Positions 50,804-59,111 of a DNA stretch of 64,000 bases are shown here, one piece after another. How positions within the stretch are numbered: position 1 is the first letter of the stretch; every line of letters starts with the position of its first letter. Origin of the DNA: JBAZLV01 sp041650055 (GTDB taxonomy: Bacteria; Nitrospirota; UBA9217); the NCBI GenBank assembly GCA_041650055.1, contig JBAZLV010000004.1:1-64000 (forward strand), in the 5' to 3' direction. The position numbers and the translations under genes are program-made. The notes beneath the pieces were generated by a model. The model made no database searches and had not been told where the DNA came from. It saw only the letters and a program-made list of their open reading frames with translations.

Positions 50804-50891
50804 CAAAAATCGGGCATCATTTGTAGCAGAAATTTTTTTACTGCTCGCTTTGATAGCTGGCATCCTCTTCCTGATAGTATATTGGAAATAA
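50787..50891 (+). CDS. 34-residue single-helix membrane microprotein overlapping psiE
   Basis: A small frame from ATG 50787 to TAA 50889-50891, overlapping the psiE 3' end by 17 bases. The product begins MADSVDKNRASFVAE and continues with one hydrophobic helix (IFLLLALIAGILFLIVYW), then a terminal Lys. AAGGA at 50771-50775 lies about 11 bases upstream. The charged head, one membrane span and overlap with psiE suggest a translationally coupled partner protein. No homolog known to me. Confidence 0.6.
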   Translation: MADSVDKNRASFVAEIFLLLALIAGILFLIVYWK

Positions 50892-50917
50892 TGAAGAAAT
50901 AATTTATACAGGAGTTT

Positions 50918-51550
50918 TCAACGCCGAACAATCAGCAACGTGCGCCGCTCGCCATTCTCTACCGCTCGTTGAACCTGATCCCCGCACCCTTCACCATACA
51001 CCTGCTCGATCGTTTCAATGAATCCGGGGCTCATCGTGCGAGAACCTGGCTCTTGCCGGACATTGCAGCTGAACAGAAATGCATCATCGATCATTCCTAA
51101 AACCTCGTCACCGTCCGAGAAGTGCATGGGCCAGAGCATGCAAACCTTCGGCTTTACCTGTTCCAAAGGCAAACCAAGAGTAAGAGCAACGGTGTGCAAG
51201 GAGCAATGGGTCCGGTGATCAGACCAATAGGCAAAGACACAGAGCCCATTCTCGTTTGTGTCAATTGAAAAAAGACCCGGTTCCTCCTCTTCGAATACAT
51301 TATCGTATCCTCCGATGGTCAGAAGATGAGGACAGAATTTGACAACCTCGGGCAGAACCTTAATGATTTTCTTTATCTCTGCCGTGGTAACGCATACCTC
51401 ATACGACGCGCAGCAGCATTTCTCTCCCTTGACGCAGCCGTTGCAGTGGTTCTCGAGCTGCAGGAGCGACTCAATGTCAACATCTACGCTATTTCGTTGA
51501 TGTTGGGGCAATTGCTTTTGACGATGCTTTTCAGGTCGGCTTGATTTCAT
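50918..51550 (-). CDS. Cysteine-cluster protein (YkgJ/DUF3109-like)
   Basis: A 210-residue cytoplasmic protein with many cysteines: HCNGCVKGEKCCCASYEVC near residue 35, then ENGLCVF, THCSLHTVALTLGLP, KPKVCMLWP and FSCNVR. This spacing follows YkgJ/DUF3109 proteins, thought to bind zinc or an iron-sulfur cluster. Function unknown. It lies between psiE and pstS but on the opposite strand, so it need not be part of the Pho response. The start is the ATG at 51550. Confidence 0.72.
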   Translation of the reverse strand: MKSSRPEKHRQKQLPQHQRNSVDVDIESLLQLENHCNGCVKGEKCCCASYEVCVTTAEIKKIIKVLPEVVKFCPHLLTIGGYDNVFEEEEPGLFSIDTNENGLCVFAYWSDHRTHCSLHTVALTLGLPLEQVKPKVCMLWPMHFSDGDEVLGMIDDAFLFSCNVRQEPGSRTMSPGFIETIEQVYGEGCGDQVQRAVENGERRTLLIVRR

Positions 51551-51733
51551 AGGACAGTAAGAAAGAGATCAAGATAGAGTGAACATCAGCCATTCGTCGA
51601 GAAACGGTGTTTTTTTCAACTTCAGTTTCTCAATCGAGCGAGTTCAAGAGTATCATAAGTAAATTGGAAATTAAAGGGGGAAGTCATAAAGATGCCTGAT
51701 GCAGGATGCCGGATACCGGATGGTAAAAAAAAT
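51551..51733. other. Non-coding gap upstream of the pst promoter
   Basis: Contains GATGCCTGATG-type words also found upstream of psiE (around 50178), suggesting that the two regions share a duplicated segment. It must hold the promoter of the minus-strand cysteine-cluster gene, which was not identified. Confidence 0.4.
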
Positions 51734-51750
51734 CTGAGTTCATAGATTCA

Positions 51751-51806
51751 CTGTCACCGGAATTTCTTCCTCTTGTAATATTCCTGTAACATTTCCCTTG
51801 TATAAA
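51751..51806 (+). promoter_or_regulatory. Pho-box array and promoter of the pst operon
   Basis: Half sites in 11-base phase: CTGTCAC (51751), TTGTAAT (51773), CTGTAAC (51784). A TATAAA -10 at 51801-51806 starts 17 bases after the last half site, the same geometry as at psiE. There is no usual -35, as expected for PhoB-activated promoters. Confidence 0.75.
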
Positions 51807-51842
51807 CAAACCATGATACTCTTATCTCAAGGAGGAACCAGA

Positions 51843-52850
51843 ATGAAAAGAACATTATTTCTATCATTGATTGCAGTTTTAGCATTCGCAACACCAGTAT
51901 TCGCCCAGGAAACCGTGAACGGAGCCGGTGCAACATTCCCTGCCCCACTCTATATCGCATGGGCGTATGAGTATAATAAAGTGAGCGGAGTAAAACTTAA
52001 TTATCAATCAGTAGGTTCTGGTGCCGGCCAGCGCCAGATCGTCGAACGGACAATTGATTTCGGCGCTTCCGACGATCCTCTTCCTTCAGAGAAACTTGCA
52101 AAAGACAACCTGATTCAATTTCCTACTGTTATTGGGGGCATAACCCTTGTCGTGAATATACCCGGTGTTAAATCAGGCGAGATGAAGCTTGATCCCACGG
52201 TGTTAAGCAAAACTTTTCTCGGGGAAATAAAAACATGGGACGATGCACAGATTAAAAAACTAAACCCTGGCCTGAATCTTCCTTCAACGCCGATCACCGT
52301 TGTTCATCGTTCGGATGGATCAGGGACTACGGCTATTTTCACTCACTATCTCGCAGAAGTCTCGCCTGCCTGGAAAACCAAGGTTGGTGAAGGTAAGTCA
52401 GTATCCTGGCCTATTGGAATAGGTGGCAAGGGGAATGAAGGCGTTGCCAATTATGTAAAAATGACCCCCAATTCAATCGGGTATGTCGAATTTGCTTATG
52501 CAAAACAGAACAAACTCGTATATACGAAGCTCAGGAACAAAGCGGGAAATTTTGTAGAACCGAATTTCGAATCATTCGAGAATGCGGCAGAAACCGGGAA
52601 TTTTTACCCCAAAAAAGATTTCCACGTCTGGCTTACGAATTCGCCGGGCAAAACTTCCTGGCCTATTGCAGGTGCCACTTTTATCCTGCTTGCAAAAGAC
52701 AAAAAAGATGTCAATCGTAAAGCAGTAAAATTCTTTAACTGGGCATATACAAACGGAGATACTACTGCAAAAAATCTCGTGTATATTCCCTTGCCGAAAA
52801 CATTGAAAGACAAAGTACGAGCATATTGGAAATCAAAAGGCATTCAGTAA
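51843..52850 (+). CDS. pstS: Phosphate ABC transporter substrate-binding protein
   Basis: A 335-residue periplasmic phosphate-binding protein (signal peptide about residues 1-22, ending VFAQ). Conserved parts: VNGAGATFPAPLYIAWA, YQSVGSGAGQRQI, DFGASDDPL, and VVHRSDGSGTTAIFTHYL, whose Ser/Asp/Arg residues bind phosphate. The ATG at 51843 has AAGGAGG 7 bases upstream. First gene of pstSCAB-phoU, under a Pho-box promoter. A GTTTAA/TTAAAC hairpin between pstS and pstC (about 52882-52902) may lower expression of the later genes. Confidence 0.94.
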   Translation: MKRTLFLSLIAVLAFATPVFAQETVNGAGATFPAPLYIAWAYEYNKVSGVKLNYQSVGSGAGQRQIVERTIDFGASDDPLPSEKLAKDNLIQFPTVIGGITLVVNIPGVKSGEMKLDPTVLSKTFLGEIKTWDDAQIKKLNPGLNLPSTPITVVHRSDGSGTTAIFTHYLAEVSPAWKTKVGEGKSVSWPIGIGGKGNEGVANYVKMTPNSIGYVEFAYAKQNKLVYTKLRNKAGNFVEPNFESFENAAETGNFYPKKDFHVWLTNSPGKTSWPIAGATFILLAKDKKDVNRKAVKFFNWAYTNGDTTAKNLVYIPLPKTLKDKVRAYWKSKGIQ

Positions 52851-52929
52851 CTCTCAACTCAGCGCCGACTCAAACAATGTTGGTTTAAGCCTGTCGTTTA
52901 AACAATTTTCGTCATAAGGAGCACTGGTA

Positions 52930-53871
52930 GTGGCGATCATACCGAAAAAAAATCCTCTGGATATGACCTTTTCCCTGATTACTGCGATCGCATCGCTTTC
53001 TGTCATTTTTATTATCATCGGCATCTTCTGGATCCTGATCAAAGAATCGTCGCTTGCCATGAGCAAATTCGGAATCATTCAATTCTTGACTTCAACCGCA
53101 TGGAATCCCGTTCTTGAGATGTTCGGTGCCGCAACGAACATCTACGGAACGTTTGTTACCACGGCGCTGGCTCTTGTTTTTGCAGTGCCTACGGCTGTAG
53201 GAATTGCGATCTTTGTTACGGAAGTTGCGCCGAACTTCTTGAAAGGGCCTATCGGGATTGCCATTGAGCTTCTTGCAGCCATTCCGAGTATCATTTACGG
53301 AATGTGGGGTCTCTTTACCCTTGCTCCGATCATGAGCAAATACATTGAGCCCGCGCTCCAGAACTCGCTCGGGAAGTTGCCAGTCTTTGAAATTCTATTC
53401 CGAGGTACTCCTCTGGGAATCGACATTCTTACCGCAAGTGTTATCTTGAGTATTATGATCATTCCTTTCACGGCAAGTATCGCACGAGATTCCTTTAACC
53501 TCACACCATCCATCGTAAAAGAATCAGCGTATGCCATAGGAGCGACGAAATGGGAGGTGATCAAAAATGTAGTCCTTCCTTATTCAAAACTCGGGGTATT
53601 CGGTGGGGTCGTGTTGTCGCTGGGACGGGCGCTGGGCGAAACCATGGCAGTCGCCTTTGTCTTAGGTAATAGCCATAAAATAGCAACCTCGTTCTTCGAT
53701 GCTGCTGCGACGATTACGGTCACGCTGGCAAATGAATTTACAGAAGCTGATAGTGACATATATCTTTCAGCATTGTTTTATCTTGCATTGGTTCTGTTTG
53801 TGCTGAGTTTTGTTATTTTGGCAATCGCCAAGCTTTTTCTGCTGCGGGCAGAGGAAAAATACTCGAGATGA
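52930..53871 (+). CDS. pstC: Phosphate ABC transporter permease PstC
   Basis: A 313-residue inner-membrane permease with about six helices. The ABC-coupling region includes SAYAIGATKWEVIKNVVLP and GRALGETMAVAFVLGN. It starts at GTG 52930 with AAGGAG about 8 bases upstream. Pairs with PstA to form the phosphate channel. A dispersed palindromic repeat separates it from pstA. Confidence 0.94.
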   Translation: MAIIPKKNPLDMTFSLITAIASLSVIFIIIGIFWILIKESSLAMSKFGIIQFLTSTAWNPVLEMFGAATNIYGTFVTTALALVFAVPTAVGIAIFVTEVAPNFLKGPIGIAIELLAAIPSIIYGMWGLFTLAPIMSKYIEPALQNSLGKLPVFEILFRGTPLGIDILTASVILSIMIIPFTASIARDSFNLTPSIVKESAYAIGATKWEVIKNVVLPYSKLGVFGGVVLSLGRALGETMAVAFVLGNSHKIATSFFDAAATITVTLANEFTEADSDIYLSALFYLALVLFVLSFVILAIAKLFLLRAEEKYSR

Positions 53872-53880
53872 AACTATCGT

Positions 53881-53980
53881 AATGCCAAAATGACAAATCC
53901 AAAGTTCAAATCAATGTCAAAAATCAAAGATCAAACGTTTGGCATTTGTTTCATTTGAACTTTATTTGAATTTTGGATTT
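53881..53980. repeat. Dispersed AT-rich palindromic repeat between pstC and pstA
   Basis: Outer arms AATGCCAAA (53881-53889) and TTTGGCATT (53938-53946), with inner and nested TCCAAAGTTCAAAT / ATTTGAACTTT and TTGGATTTT words. Same family as the repeat between nuoF and nuoG. Confidence 0.6.
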
Positions 53981-54002
53981 TGTAATTTGAAATTGAAGAA
54001 TT

Positions 54003-54845
54003 ATGACTATTCAACAAAAACGAAAACTTGAAGGCATTGTCGCCCTCACTCTCAGCTCTTTGGCTGCTACAGCAGGCTTGTTCTGGCTCGTATTCATACT
54101 GGGAGACGTGATCATTCACGGGATCGGAGCACTCAATATAACCCTTTTTCTGAACGATCCTGTCCCTCCCGGCATTGAAGGCGGCGGCCTGCGACATGCG
54201 TTTCTCGGTCAGCTCATGATAACGTTTTTTGCAACCTTAATCGGTGTCCCGGTCGGCGTACTGGGCGGCACCTTTCTCGCGGAATACGCTCGTAGAACGA
54301 AATTTTCAAGGGTCATAAGCGTCTTATCCGATATCATTGTGAGCGTACCCTCCATTGTCATTGGAACGTTTATTTATGCGCTGCTCGTTAAACCGTTGGG
54401 TCATTTCAGCGGATGGGCAGGCGCCATCGCGCTTTCAATCATTATGATACCGGTTGTGCTCAGGACAACCGAGGACATGCTTTCCATGGTGCCATGGACT
54501 CTGCGAGAGGCAGCGTTCGCTCTCGGAGCTCCTTACTACAAGGTCATCATGCAAGTCGTATATCGGGGAGCAGCTACCGGCATATTGACCGGCATTCTCC
54601 TCTCGATTGCCCGTGTCGCAGGAGAAACAGCCCCTTTGCTGTTCACCTCATTCAATAATAATTTCTTTTCTCTCGATATGAATAGACCGATCGCCTCGCT
54701 TACGGTCACCATATTCCAATATGCCATGGGCCCGTATGAATCCTGGCATCAACAGGCATGGGCTGCTGCATTCGTAATCATGCTGTTTATTCTCATCCTT
54801 ACATTACTGGAAAGGCTTATTTTAAAATGGAGATACAAAAGTTGA
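54003..54845 (+). CDS. pstA: Phosphate ABC transporter permease PstA
   Basis: A 280-residue inner-membrane permease with about six helices. Signatures: GVLGGTFLAEYARRT, SIVIGTFIYALLV, LREAAFALGAPYYKVIMQVV and SIARVAGETAPLLFT. Its end overlaps the pstB start by 19 bases. The gene follows a repeat, so its ribosome site is weak (no clear GGAGG before ATG 54003). Confidence 0.94.
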   Translation: MTIQQKRKLEGIVALTLSSLAATAGLFWLVFILGDVIIHGIGALNITLFLNDPVPPGIEGGGLRHAFLGQLMITFFATLIGVPVGVLGGTFLAEYARRTKFSRVISVLSDIIVSVPSIVIGTFIYALLVKPLGHFSGWAGAIALSIIMIPVVLRTTEDMLSMVPWTLREAAFALGAPYYKVIMQVVYRGAATGILTGILLSIARVAGETAPLLFTSFNNNFFSLDMNRPIASLTVTIFQYAMGPYESWHQQAWAAAFVIMLFILILTLLERLILKWRYKS

Positions 54846-55609
54846 CCTCACATCAGATTGAAATCGAGGTGAAAAATCTTGATTTTTATTACGGGGGAGA
54901 TTCCAGAGCACTGCACGACATCTCGCTCCCAATCTACAAGCATAATGTCACTGCCTTGATCGGGCCTTCAGGCTGCGGGAAAACAACGCTTCTCCGATGT
55001 TTCAACCGCATGCATGATCTTTATCCGCATCACCGATATGAGGGTGAAATATTTTTTCAGGGCACCGACATTCTGGGCAACGGCATTGATCTGATACATC
55101 TGAGAAGCCGTATCGGAATGGTTTTTCAGAAGCCCACTCCCTTTCCGATGTCGATAGCGGATAATATTGCCTATGGGCTTCGGCTAAAAGGAATCAAGAA
55201 CAAAAGCGAATTGACCGGCCGTATTGAACAAGCATTGCGAGACTCCGCTCTCTGGAATGAGGTGAGAGATAAATTGAATGCAAGCGCGTATGAACTTTCC
55301 GGAGGTCAGCAACAGCGGCTCGTGATCGCCCGGGAAATGGCGGTAGAACAGGAGGTTCTTTTGTTCGATGAACCAACATCGGCTCTTGATCCCCTTTCAA
55401 CGGCCAAGATCGAGGAGCTTGTCGTAACGCTGAAAAAGAACATCTCAATCATTATCGTGACCCACAATATGCAGCAGGCTGCACGCGTATCGGATATGAC
55501 CGGATTCATGTATATGGGCGAACTGATCGAATACGGGACCACTGAAAAAATATTCACGAATCCGGATAAGAAACAAACAGACGACTATATCACGGGAAAA
55601 TTCGGCTAA
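54827..55609 (+). CDS. pstB: Phosphate ABC transporter ATP-binding protein
   Basis: A 260-residue ATPase that drives PstCA. Walker A GPSGCGKTTLLR, Q loop GMVFQKPTPFPMS, signature LSGGQQQR, Walker B EVLLFDEPTSALDP and the H loop IIVTHNMQQAARVSD are all intact. The ATG at 54827 is chosen from family length; the longer open frame upstream lies inside pstA. Confidence 0.96.
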   Translation: MEIQKLTSHQIEIEVKNLDFYYGGDSRALHDISLPIYKHNVTALIGPSGCGKTTLLRCFNRMHDLYPHHRYEGEIFFQGTDILGNGIDLIHLRSRIGMVFQKPTPFPMSIADNIAYGLRLKGIKNKSELTGRIEQALRDSALWNEVRDKLNASAYELSGGQQQRLVIAREMAVEQEVLLFDEPTSALDPLSTAKIEELVVTLKKNISIIIVTHNMQQAARVSDMTGFMYMGELIEYGTTEKIFTNPDKKQTDDYITGKFG

Positions 55610-55667
55610 TGACATCCAGCTCTGCAAAGCATATTTGTATTCGGTTTTATCACATAAGGAGGATACT

Positions 55668-56342
55668 ATGACCGCACAAAAAGAAACAGACCTTGCAAAA
55701 CTCAAGAAGGCTATTTTGAAAATGGGAAGCGCGGTCGAAGATGCGATCGGCAAATCAAACAAGGCTCTCGTGAATCGGGACTGCGACCTTGCACGCGCCG
55801 TTATCGACGGTGATGTGGTCATCAACACGTTTGATGTGGAGATCGAGGAAGAATGCATCCGGTTCCTTGCTCTCTGGCAACCGACCGGGAGTGATCTCCG
55901 CTTTGTTACAACGGCGATAAAAATTATCACGGATCTCGAACGGATGGGTGATCTTGCGGTTGATATTTGCGAACGGGTGGTTGAGCTATGCGAGGAGCCA
56001 CCGCTCAAACCCTATATTGATCTGCCTCGCATGGCAGAAGCATCTCAAAAGATGCTCAAAGAGAGTCTCGATGCATTTCTTGCCAGGGACGCAGACCTTG
56101 CCATTCAGGTATGTACGGCTGACGATTTTGTCGACGATCTTACCAGGCAAATTTTTAACGACCTGCTCGTCTATATGCTGGAAGATCCCAAGAATATTTC
56201 TCGTGCCGTGAGGCTGAGCTACATCACCAAATATCTTGAACGGGTGGCAGATCATGCCACCAATATCGCTGAAATGGTTGTATATATGGTGAAAGGAAAA
56301 GTTATCCGGCATATGGCGTGCGAAAATAATCGAAAATCTTGA
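55668..56342 (+). CDS. phoU: Phosphate signalling protein PhoU
   Basis: A 224-residue all-helical protein with two PhoU repeats (ALVNRDCDLARAVIDGDVVI, FLALWQPTGSDLRFVTTAIK, ERMGDLAVDICERV, then YITKYLERVADHATNIAEMV). It links PstSCAB to the PhoR kinase and keeps the Pho response off when phosphate is ample. AAGGAGG lies 5 bases before the ATG. No phoB/phoR genes are in the window. Confidence 0.95.
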   Translation: MTAQKETDLAKLKKAILKMGSAVEDAIGKSNKALVNRDCDLARAVIDGDVVINTFDVEIEEECIRFLALWQPTGSDLRFVTTAIKIITDLERMGDLAVDICERVVELCEEPPLKPYIDLPRMAEASQKMLKESLDAFLARDADLAIQVCTADDFVDDLTRQIFNDLLVYMLEDPKNISRAVRLSYITKYLERVADHATNIAEMVVYMVKGKVIRHMACENNRKS

Positions 56343-56468
56343 AAAAACAGAGAAACATTCTGGCCATACAATACCATTTTAAAATGAAATCTTCTCAAAA
56401 TCGCTCATAATTCAGTTGTTTTTTTCATGACTTGCCTTTATAATTAAATCGACTTTAAAAAACGAATT

Positions 56469-56556
56469 ATGGACACGGATGTAACCTGAAAATTCGGGTT
56501 TTGTGATGCTGTGGATTATCCGCTCCATCACATAAATATCCGTGTCCATTTTTTTT
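56469..56556 (+). ncRNA. Three-way-junction RNA element ending in a terminator-like stem
   Basis: P1 is a perfect 12-bp closing stem, ATGGACACGGAT (56469-56480) with ATCCGTGTCCAT (56538-56549), followed by eight T. Inside are P2 AACCTGA/TCGGGTT (56483-56500) and P3 GTGATG/CATCAC (56503-56531) with an inner GTGGA/TCCGC stem. The run of T ends 8 bases before the TonB-like start, so the element could act as terminator, attenuator or regulatory leader. A repeat origin is also possible, since ACACGGAT words recur in the dispersed repeats. Confidence 0.5.
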
Positions 56557-56563
56557 ATTGCCT

Positions 56564-57349
56564 ATGTTTTCTCGTTTCGATTCAAGAAAAGTTCTCATCA
56601 TATCGCTTGTCATTTCCCTCGCGCTTCATATCGTGATGATTGGTGTCATGCTGTTTATTTTGAAAAAAGAGCAGCCTTCAGACGTACCGCTCTTTACTCC
56701 GGTCGATATTGTGAATCTGCCTCGTCAATCACTCCAAAAACTTCCCCCTGTTGCTCCACCGCCACCAGTGATTGACCGCATGCCGGACCGATTACCTCCT
56801 GATAAAGTTCCTAGCCCGAAAAAATTCGGGACCAGCGATGATGTTCGGCTTCCCAAAGTACTGCCTCGCATGGGAAAACCAGAGGGATCAGACCAGGGCA
56901 AGGATGATGGCCGCAAAGTACCGCAAAAACCTTCAGACGGGCCGCTTCCCTTCCTCACGCAACGGGACATTGATGAACTTGCTCGTAAGGGAATGCCGGA
57001 AAGAAAACCGGGCGACGATTCCATTACCCTGGACACTGATGAATATAAGTTTATTTCGTATAATCGCTGGCTTAAAATCAAGGTCGAGAGCGTTCTCAAA
57101 TATCCCGAACTTGCCGCGGTATCGGGATACCAGGGAACACTGTACATTAAGTTCGATATCTTGAAAAATGGATCACTTGGCAATCTGGAATTATTAAAAT
57201 CATCCGGATATAAAATTCTTGACGATGAAGCATTGCGCGCAATTCGCGATTCAGCACCTTTCCAGCCGCTTCCCAGTGAATGGAATATGGATCGCTATCC
57301 AATACGTGCGGCGGTCATTTTCTATCTTGGCGTGGGGTACGTACGATGA
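56564..57349 (+). CDS. TonB-like energy transducer
   Basis: A 261-residue envelope protein. One N-terminal membrane helix (VLIISLVISLALHIVMIGVM) with the His and Ser positions usual for TonB; a Pro-rich periplasmic stretch (LQKLPPVAPPPPVIDRMP, then LPKVLPRMG); and a C-terminal TonB domain (KVESVLKYPELAAVSGYQGT, LYIKFDILKNGSLGNLEL, SSGYKILDDEALRAI). TonB proteins pass proton-motive force to outer-membrane receptors through ExbB/ExbD, which are not encoded nearby. The ATG at 56564 lacks a clear ribosome site because the folded RNA lies directly upstream. It overlaps the DUF401 gene (ATGA). Confidence 0.85.
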   Translation: MFSRFDSRKVLIISLVISLALHIVMIGVMLFILKKEQPSDVPLFTPVDIVNLPRQSLQKLPPVAPPPPVIDRMPDRLPPDKVPSPKKFGTSDDVRLPKVLPRMGKPEGSDQGKDDGRKVPQKPSDGPLPFLTQRDIDELARKGMPERKPGDDSITLDTDEYKFISYNRWLKIKVESVLKYPELAAVSGYQGTLYIKFDILKNGSLGNLELLKSSGYKILDDEALRAIRDSAPFQPLPSEWNMDRYPIRAAVIFYLGVGYVR

Positions 57350-58542
57350 TCGATCTTGTTAAAATAGGCTCCGTCTTTCTGATTATTGTGCTGCTTCTCA
57401 GGTTTCGCTGGAACCTGGGGCTCGTGATGTTCATCGGCTCCATTCTCCTGGGTACGCTCTATCTACTTGATCCCCTCCGTCAGGCAACTGTTATTCTTAA
57501 GGCCAGTGTTGATTTAGAAACCTTGAATCTCATAGCAGGGCTGCTGTTCATTATGGTTCTTGAAAATATCATCCGTAAGCGCGGCGTCCTGAAACGAATG
57601 ATGGAAGCAGTGGTGAACGTTGCACAAGACCGGCGCATCGCCATGGCAGTGCTTCCTGCGGTGATCGGTCTTCTGCCGTCTGCCGGCGGTGCAGTCTTCT
57701 CCGCTCCCATGGTTCAGGAAGCCGCAGCTACCGTGGCGGTGACTCCTGAACGCAAGGCGTTCATCAACTACTGGTTCCGGCATATCTGGGAATACGTGTC
57801 TCCGCTCTATCCGGGTGCCATTCTTGCTGCTGCAATCATGCAGATATCGCTCTCACAGTTTTTGCTCTTTCAAGTTCCTTTTTCAATTGCCGTAGTTGCA
57901 GTTGGAGCGCTGCTCGGCTTTCGCGGAATTCCAGAGAGTAGCATAGAAGGAAAACGGGATGCACAGGAATTTAAGGCACTCGCAGCTACCATGATTCCGA
58001 TTCTTGCATCCGTTATTCTGGTTGTTGTGTTCAAGATACCGCTCGCATTCTCCATGGCAGCAGTCGTTATTGCATTGTTGTTCTTTTATCGCTACTCATT
58101 CAGAGATATGAAAACAACACTACAGGAAAGCATTTCATGGAATATGACGCTCATGGTAGTTGGTATCATGATTTTTAAAGGCATGCTCGATGCCACAGGT
58201 TCGATAGAAGCGTTACCTCCCTTTTTTAAGGCAAGCGGATTACCTTCTGAAGTTGTCCTCTTTGCGCTCCCCTTTTTTGCTGGACTTTTGACCGGCCATA
58301 CGGTTGGTTATGTAGGATCAACATTTCCGATTCTTGTTGCCATGCTTGGAGGACAGGCGGATGTCCCATCCATGGCATTTGCATTTGCAAGCGGATTTGC
58401 CGGGGTCATGCTTTCGCCAACACATCTTTGTTTCGTCCTGACAGTAAAATATTTTAAGGCTGACATGGCAGTCATGTACCGTCTTCTCTGGCTCCCGGTA
58501 TCCCTGGTTTTTCTCGTAGCTCTGATACGGTTATGGGTTTAG
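57346..58542 (+). CDS. DUF401-family membrane protein (putative permease)
   Basis: A 398-residue integral membrane protein of about ten helices. GLLPSAGGAVFSAPMVQEAA and GVMLSPTHLCFVLTVKYF are the paired, inverted-repeat-like motifs of DUF401, a family related to ion-transporter-superfamily permeases. Substrate unknown. The start overlaps the TonB-like stop (ATGA), so the two are translationally coupled. An upstream in-frame start at 57280 falls within tonB and is rejected. Confidence 0.85.
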   Translation: MIDLVKIGSVFLIIVLLLRFRWNLGLVMFIGSILLGTLYLLDPLRQATVILKASVDLETLNLIAGLLFIMVLENIIRKRGVLKRMMEAVVNVAQDRRIAMAVLPAVIGLLPSAGGAVFSAPMVQEAAATVAVTPERKAFINYWFRHIWEYVSPLYPGAILAAAIMQISLSQFLLFQVPFSIAVVAVGALLGFRGIPESSIEGKRDAQEFKALAATMIPILASVILVVVFKIPLAFSMAAVVIALLFFYRYSFRDMKTTLQESISWNMTLMVVGIMIFKGMLDATGSIEALPPFFKASGLPSEVVLFALPFFAGLLTGHTVGYVGSTFPILVAMLGGQADVPSMAFAFASGFAGVMLSPTHLCFVLTVKYFKADMAVMYRLLWLPVSLVFLVALIRLWV

Positions 58543-58553
58543 ATGGCAAACGG

Positions 58554-58629
58554 TAACCACCGATTAACACTGATTAGCACAGATAAAAATCTTTATCTGT
58601 GAGTATTTTACCGTGTTGATCCGTGGTTA
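58554..58629. repeat. Dispersed inverted repeat (ACCAC...GTGGT type)
   Basis: AACCACCGATTAACACTG on the left and CCGTGTTGATCCGTGGTT on the right, with an inner CACAGATAAA/TTTATCTGTG stem. Sister of the 18656-18732 copy between nuoI and nuoJ. It lies just before the GNAT gene's ribosome site. Confidence 0.65.
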
Positions 58630-58655
58630 TCTACTAGGTGTTAGGAGAGCAAATC

Positions 58656-59111
58656 ATGCACATCGAGTTTAAAACAGGCGTTCAGAACATGCATTTTGAT
58701 GCCGTGACGTGGTGGTTAGCAGAAACGTACTGGTCTCCAGGAATTACCAAAGAGGAAGTCATGTATGGTGCTCAAAATTCGAGCCTCGTTGTTGGCGGAT
58801 TTGATGAAGCAGGAGAACAGCGGAGCTATATGCGGGTCGTTTCCGACAAAGTGCGATTCGCGTATGTCCTCGATGTCATTGTACATCCAGAATATAGAAA
58901 GCGCGGTATCGGGAAAGCCATGGTAGCCTTTGCCATGCAGCATCCGGATCTGCAACTGGTGTATCAATGGCTTTTGCGAACACGGGATGCGCAGAATGTA
59001 TACACGCGTTTAGGATTTAAAACCATGGAAAATACGTGTAATTGGATGATGATCCGGAATGAACGGCCAGACAGGCGCATCTTCTCTTTAAGGGAGAATA
59101 AAAATGGATAA
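58656..59111 (+). CDS. GNAT-family N-acetyltransferase
   Basis: A 151-residue acetyl-CoA-dependent acyltransferase. The pyrophosphate-binding motif A is VIVHPEYRKRGIGKAMV, and the C-terminal QNVYTRLGFKTMENT is the usual motif B region. ATG 58656 has AGGAG 8 bases upstream. It overlaps the FAH-family gene by 8 bases. Substrate unknown. Confidence 0.9.
   Translation: MHIEFKTGVQNMHFDAVTWWLAETYWSPGITKEEVMYGAQNSSLVVGGFDEAGEQRSYMRVVSDKVRFAYVLDVIVHPEYRKRGIGKAMVAFAMQHPDLQLVYQWLLRTRDAQNVYTRLGFKTMENTCNWMMIRNERPDRRIFSLRENKNG

Noticed and set aside
52882..52902. Terminator between pstS and pstC
   Set aside because: The GTTTAA/TTAAAC stem is weak and no T run follows; at most a partial attenuator.
54758..54826. 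Longer start for pstB
   Set aside because: The upstream codons lie inside pstA and encode nothing PstB-like; family length fits ATG 54827.
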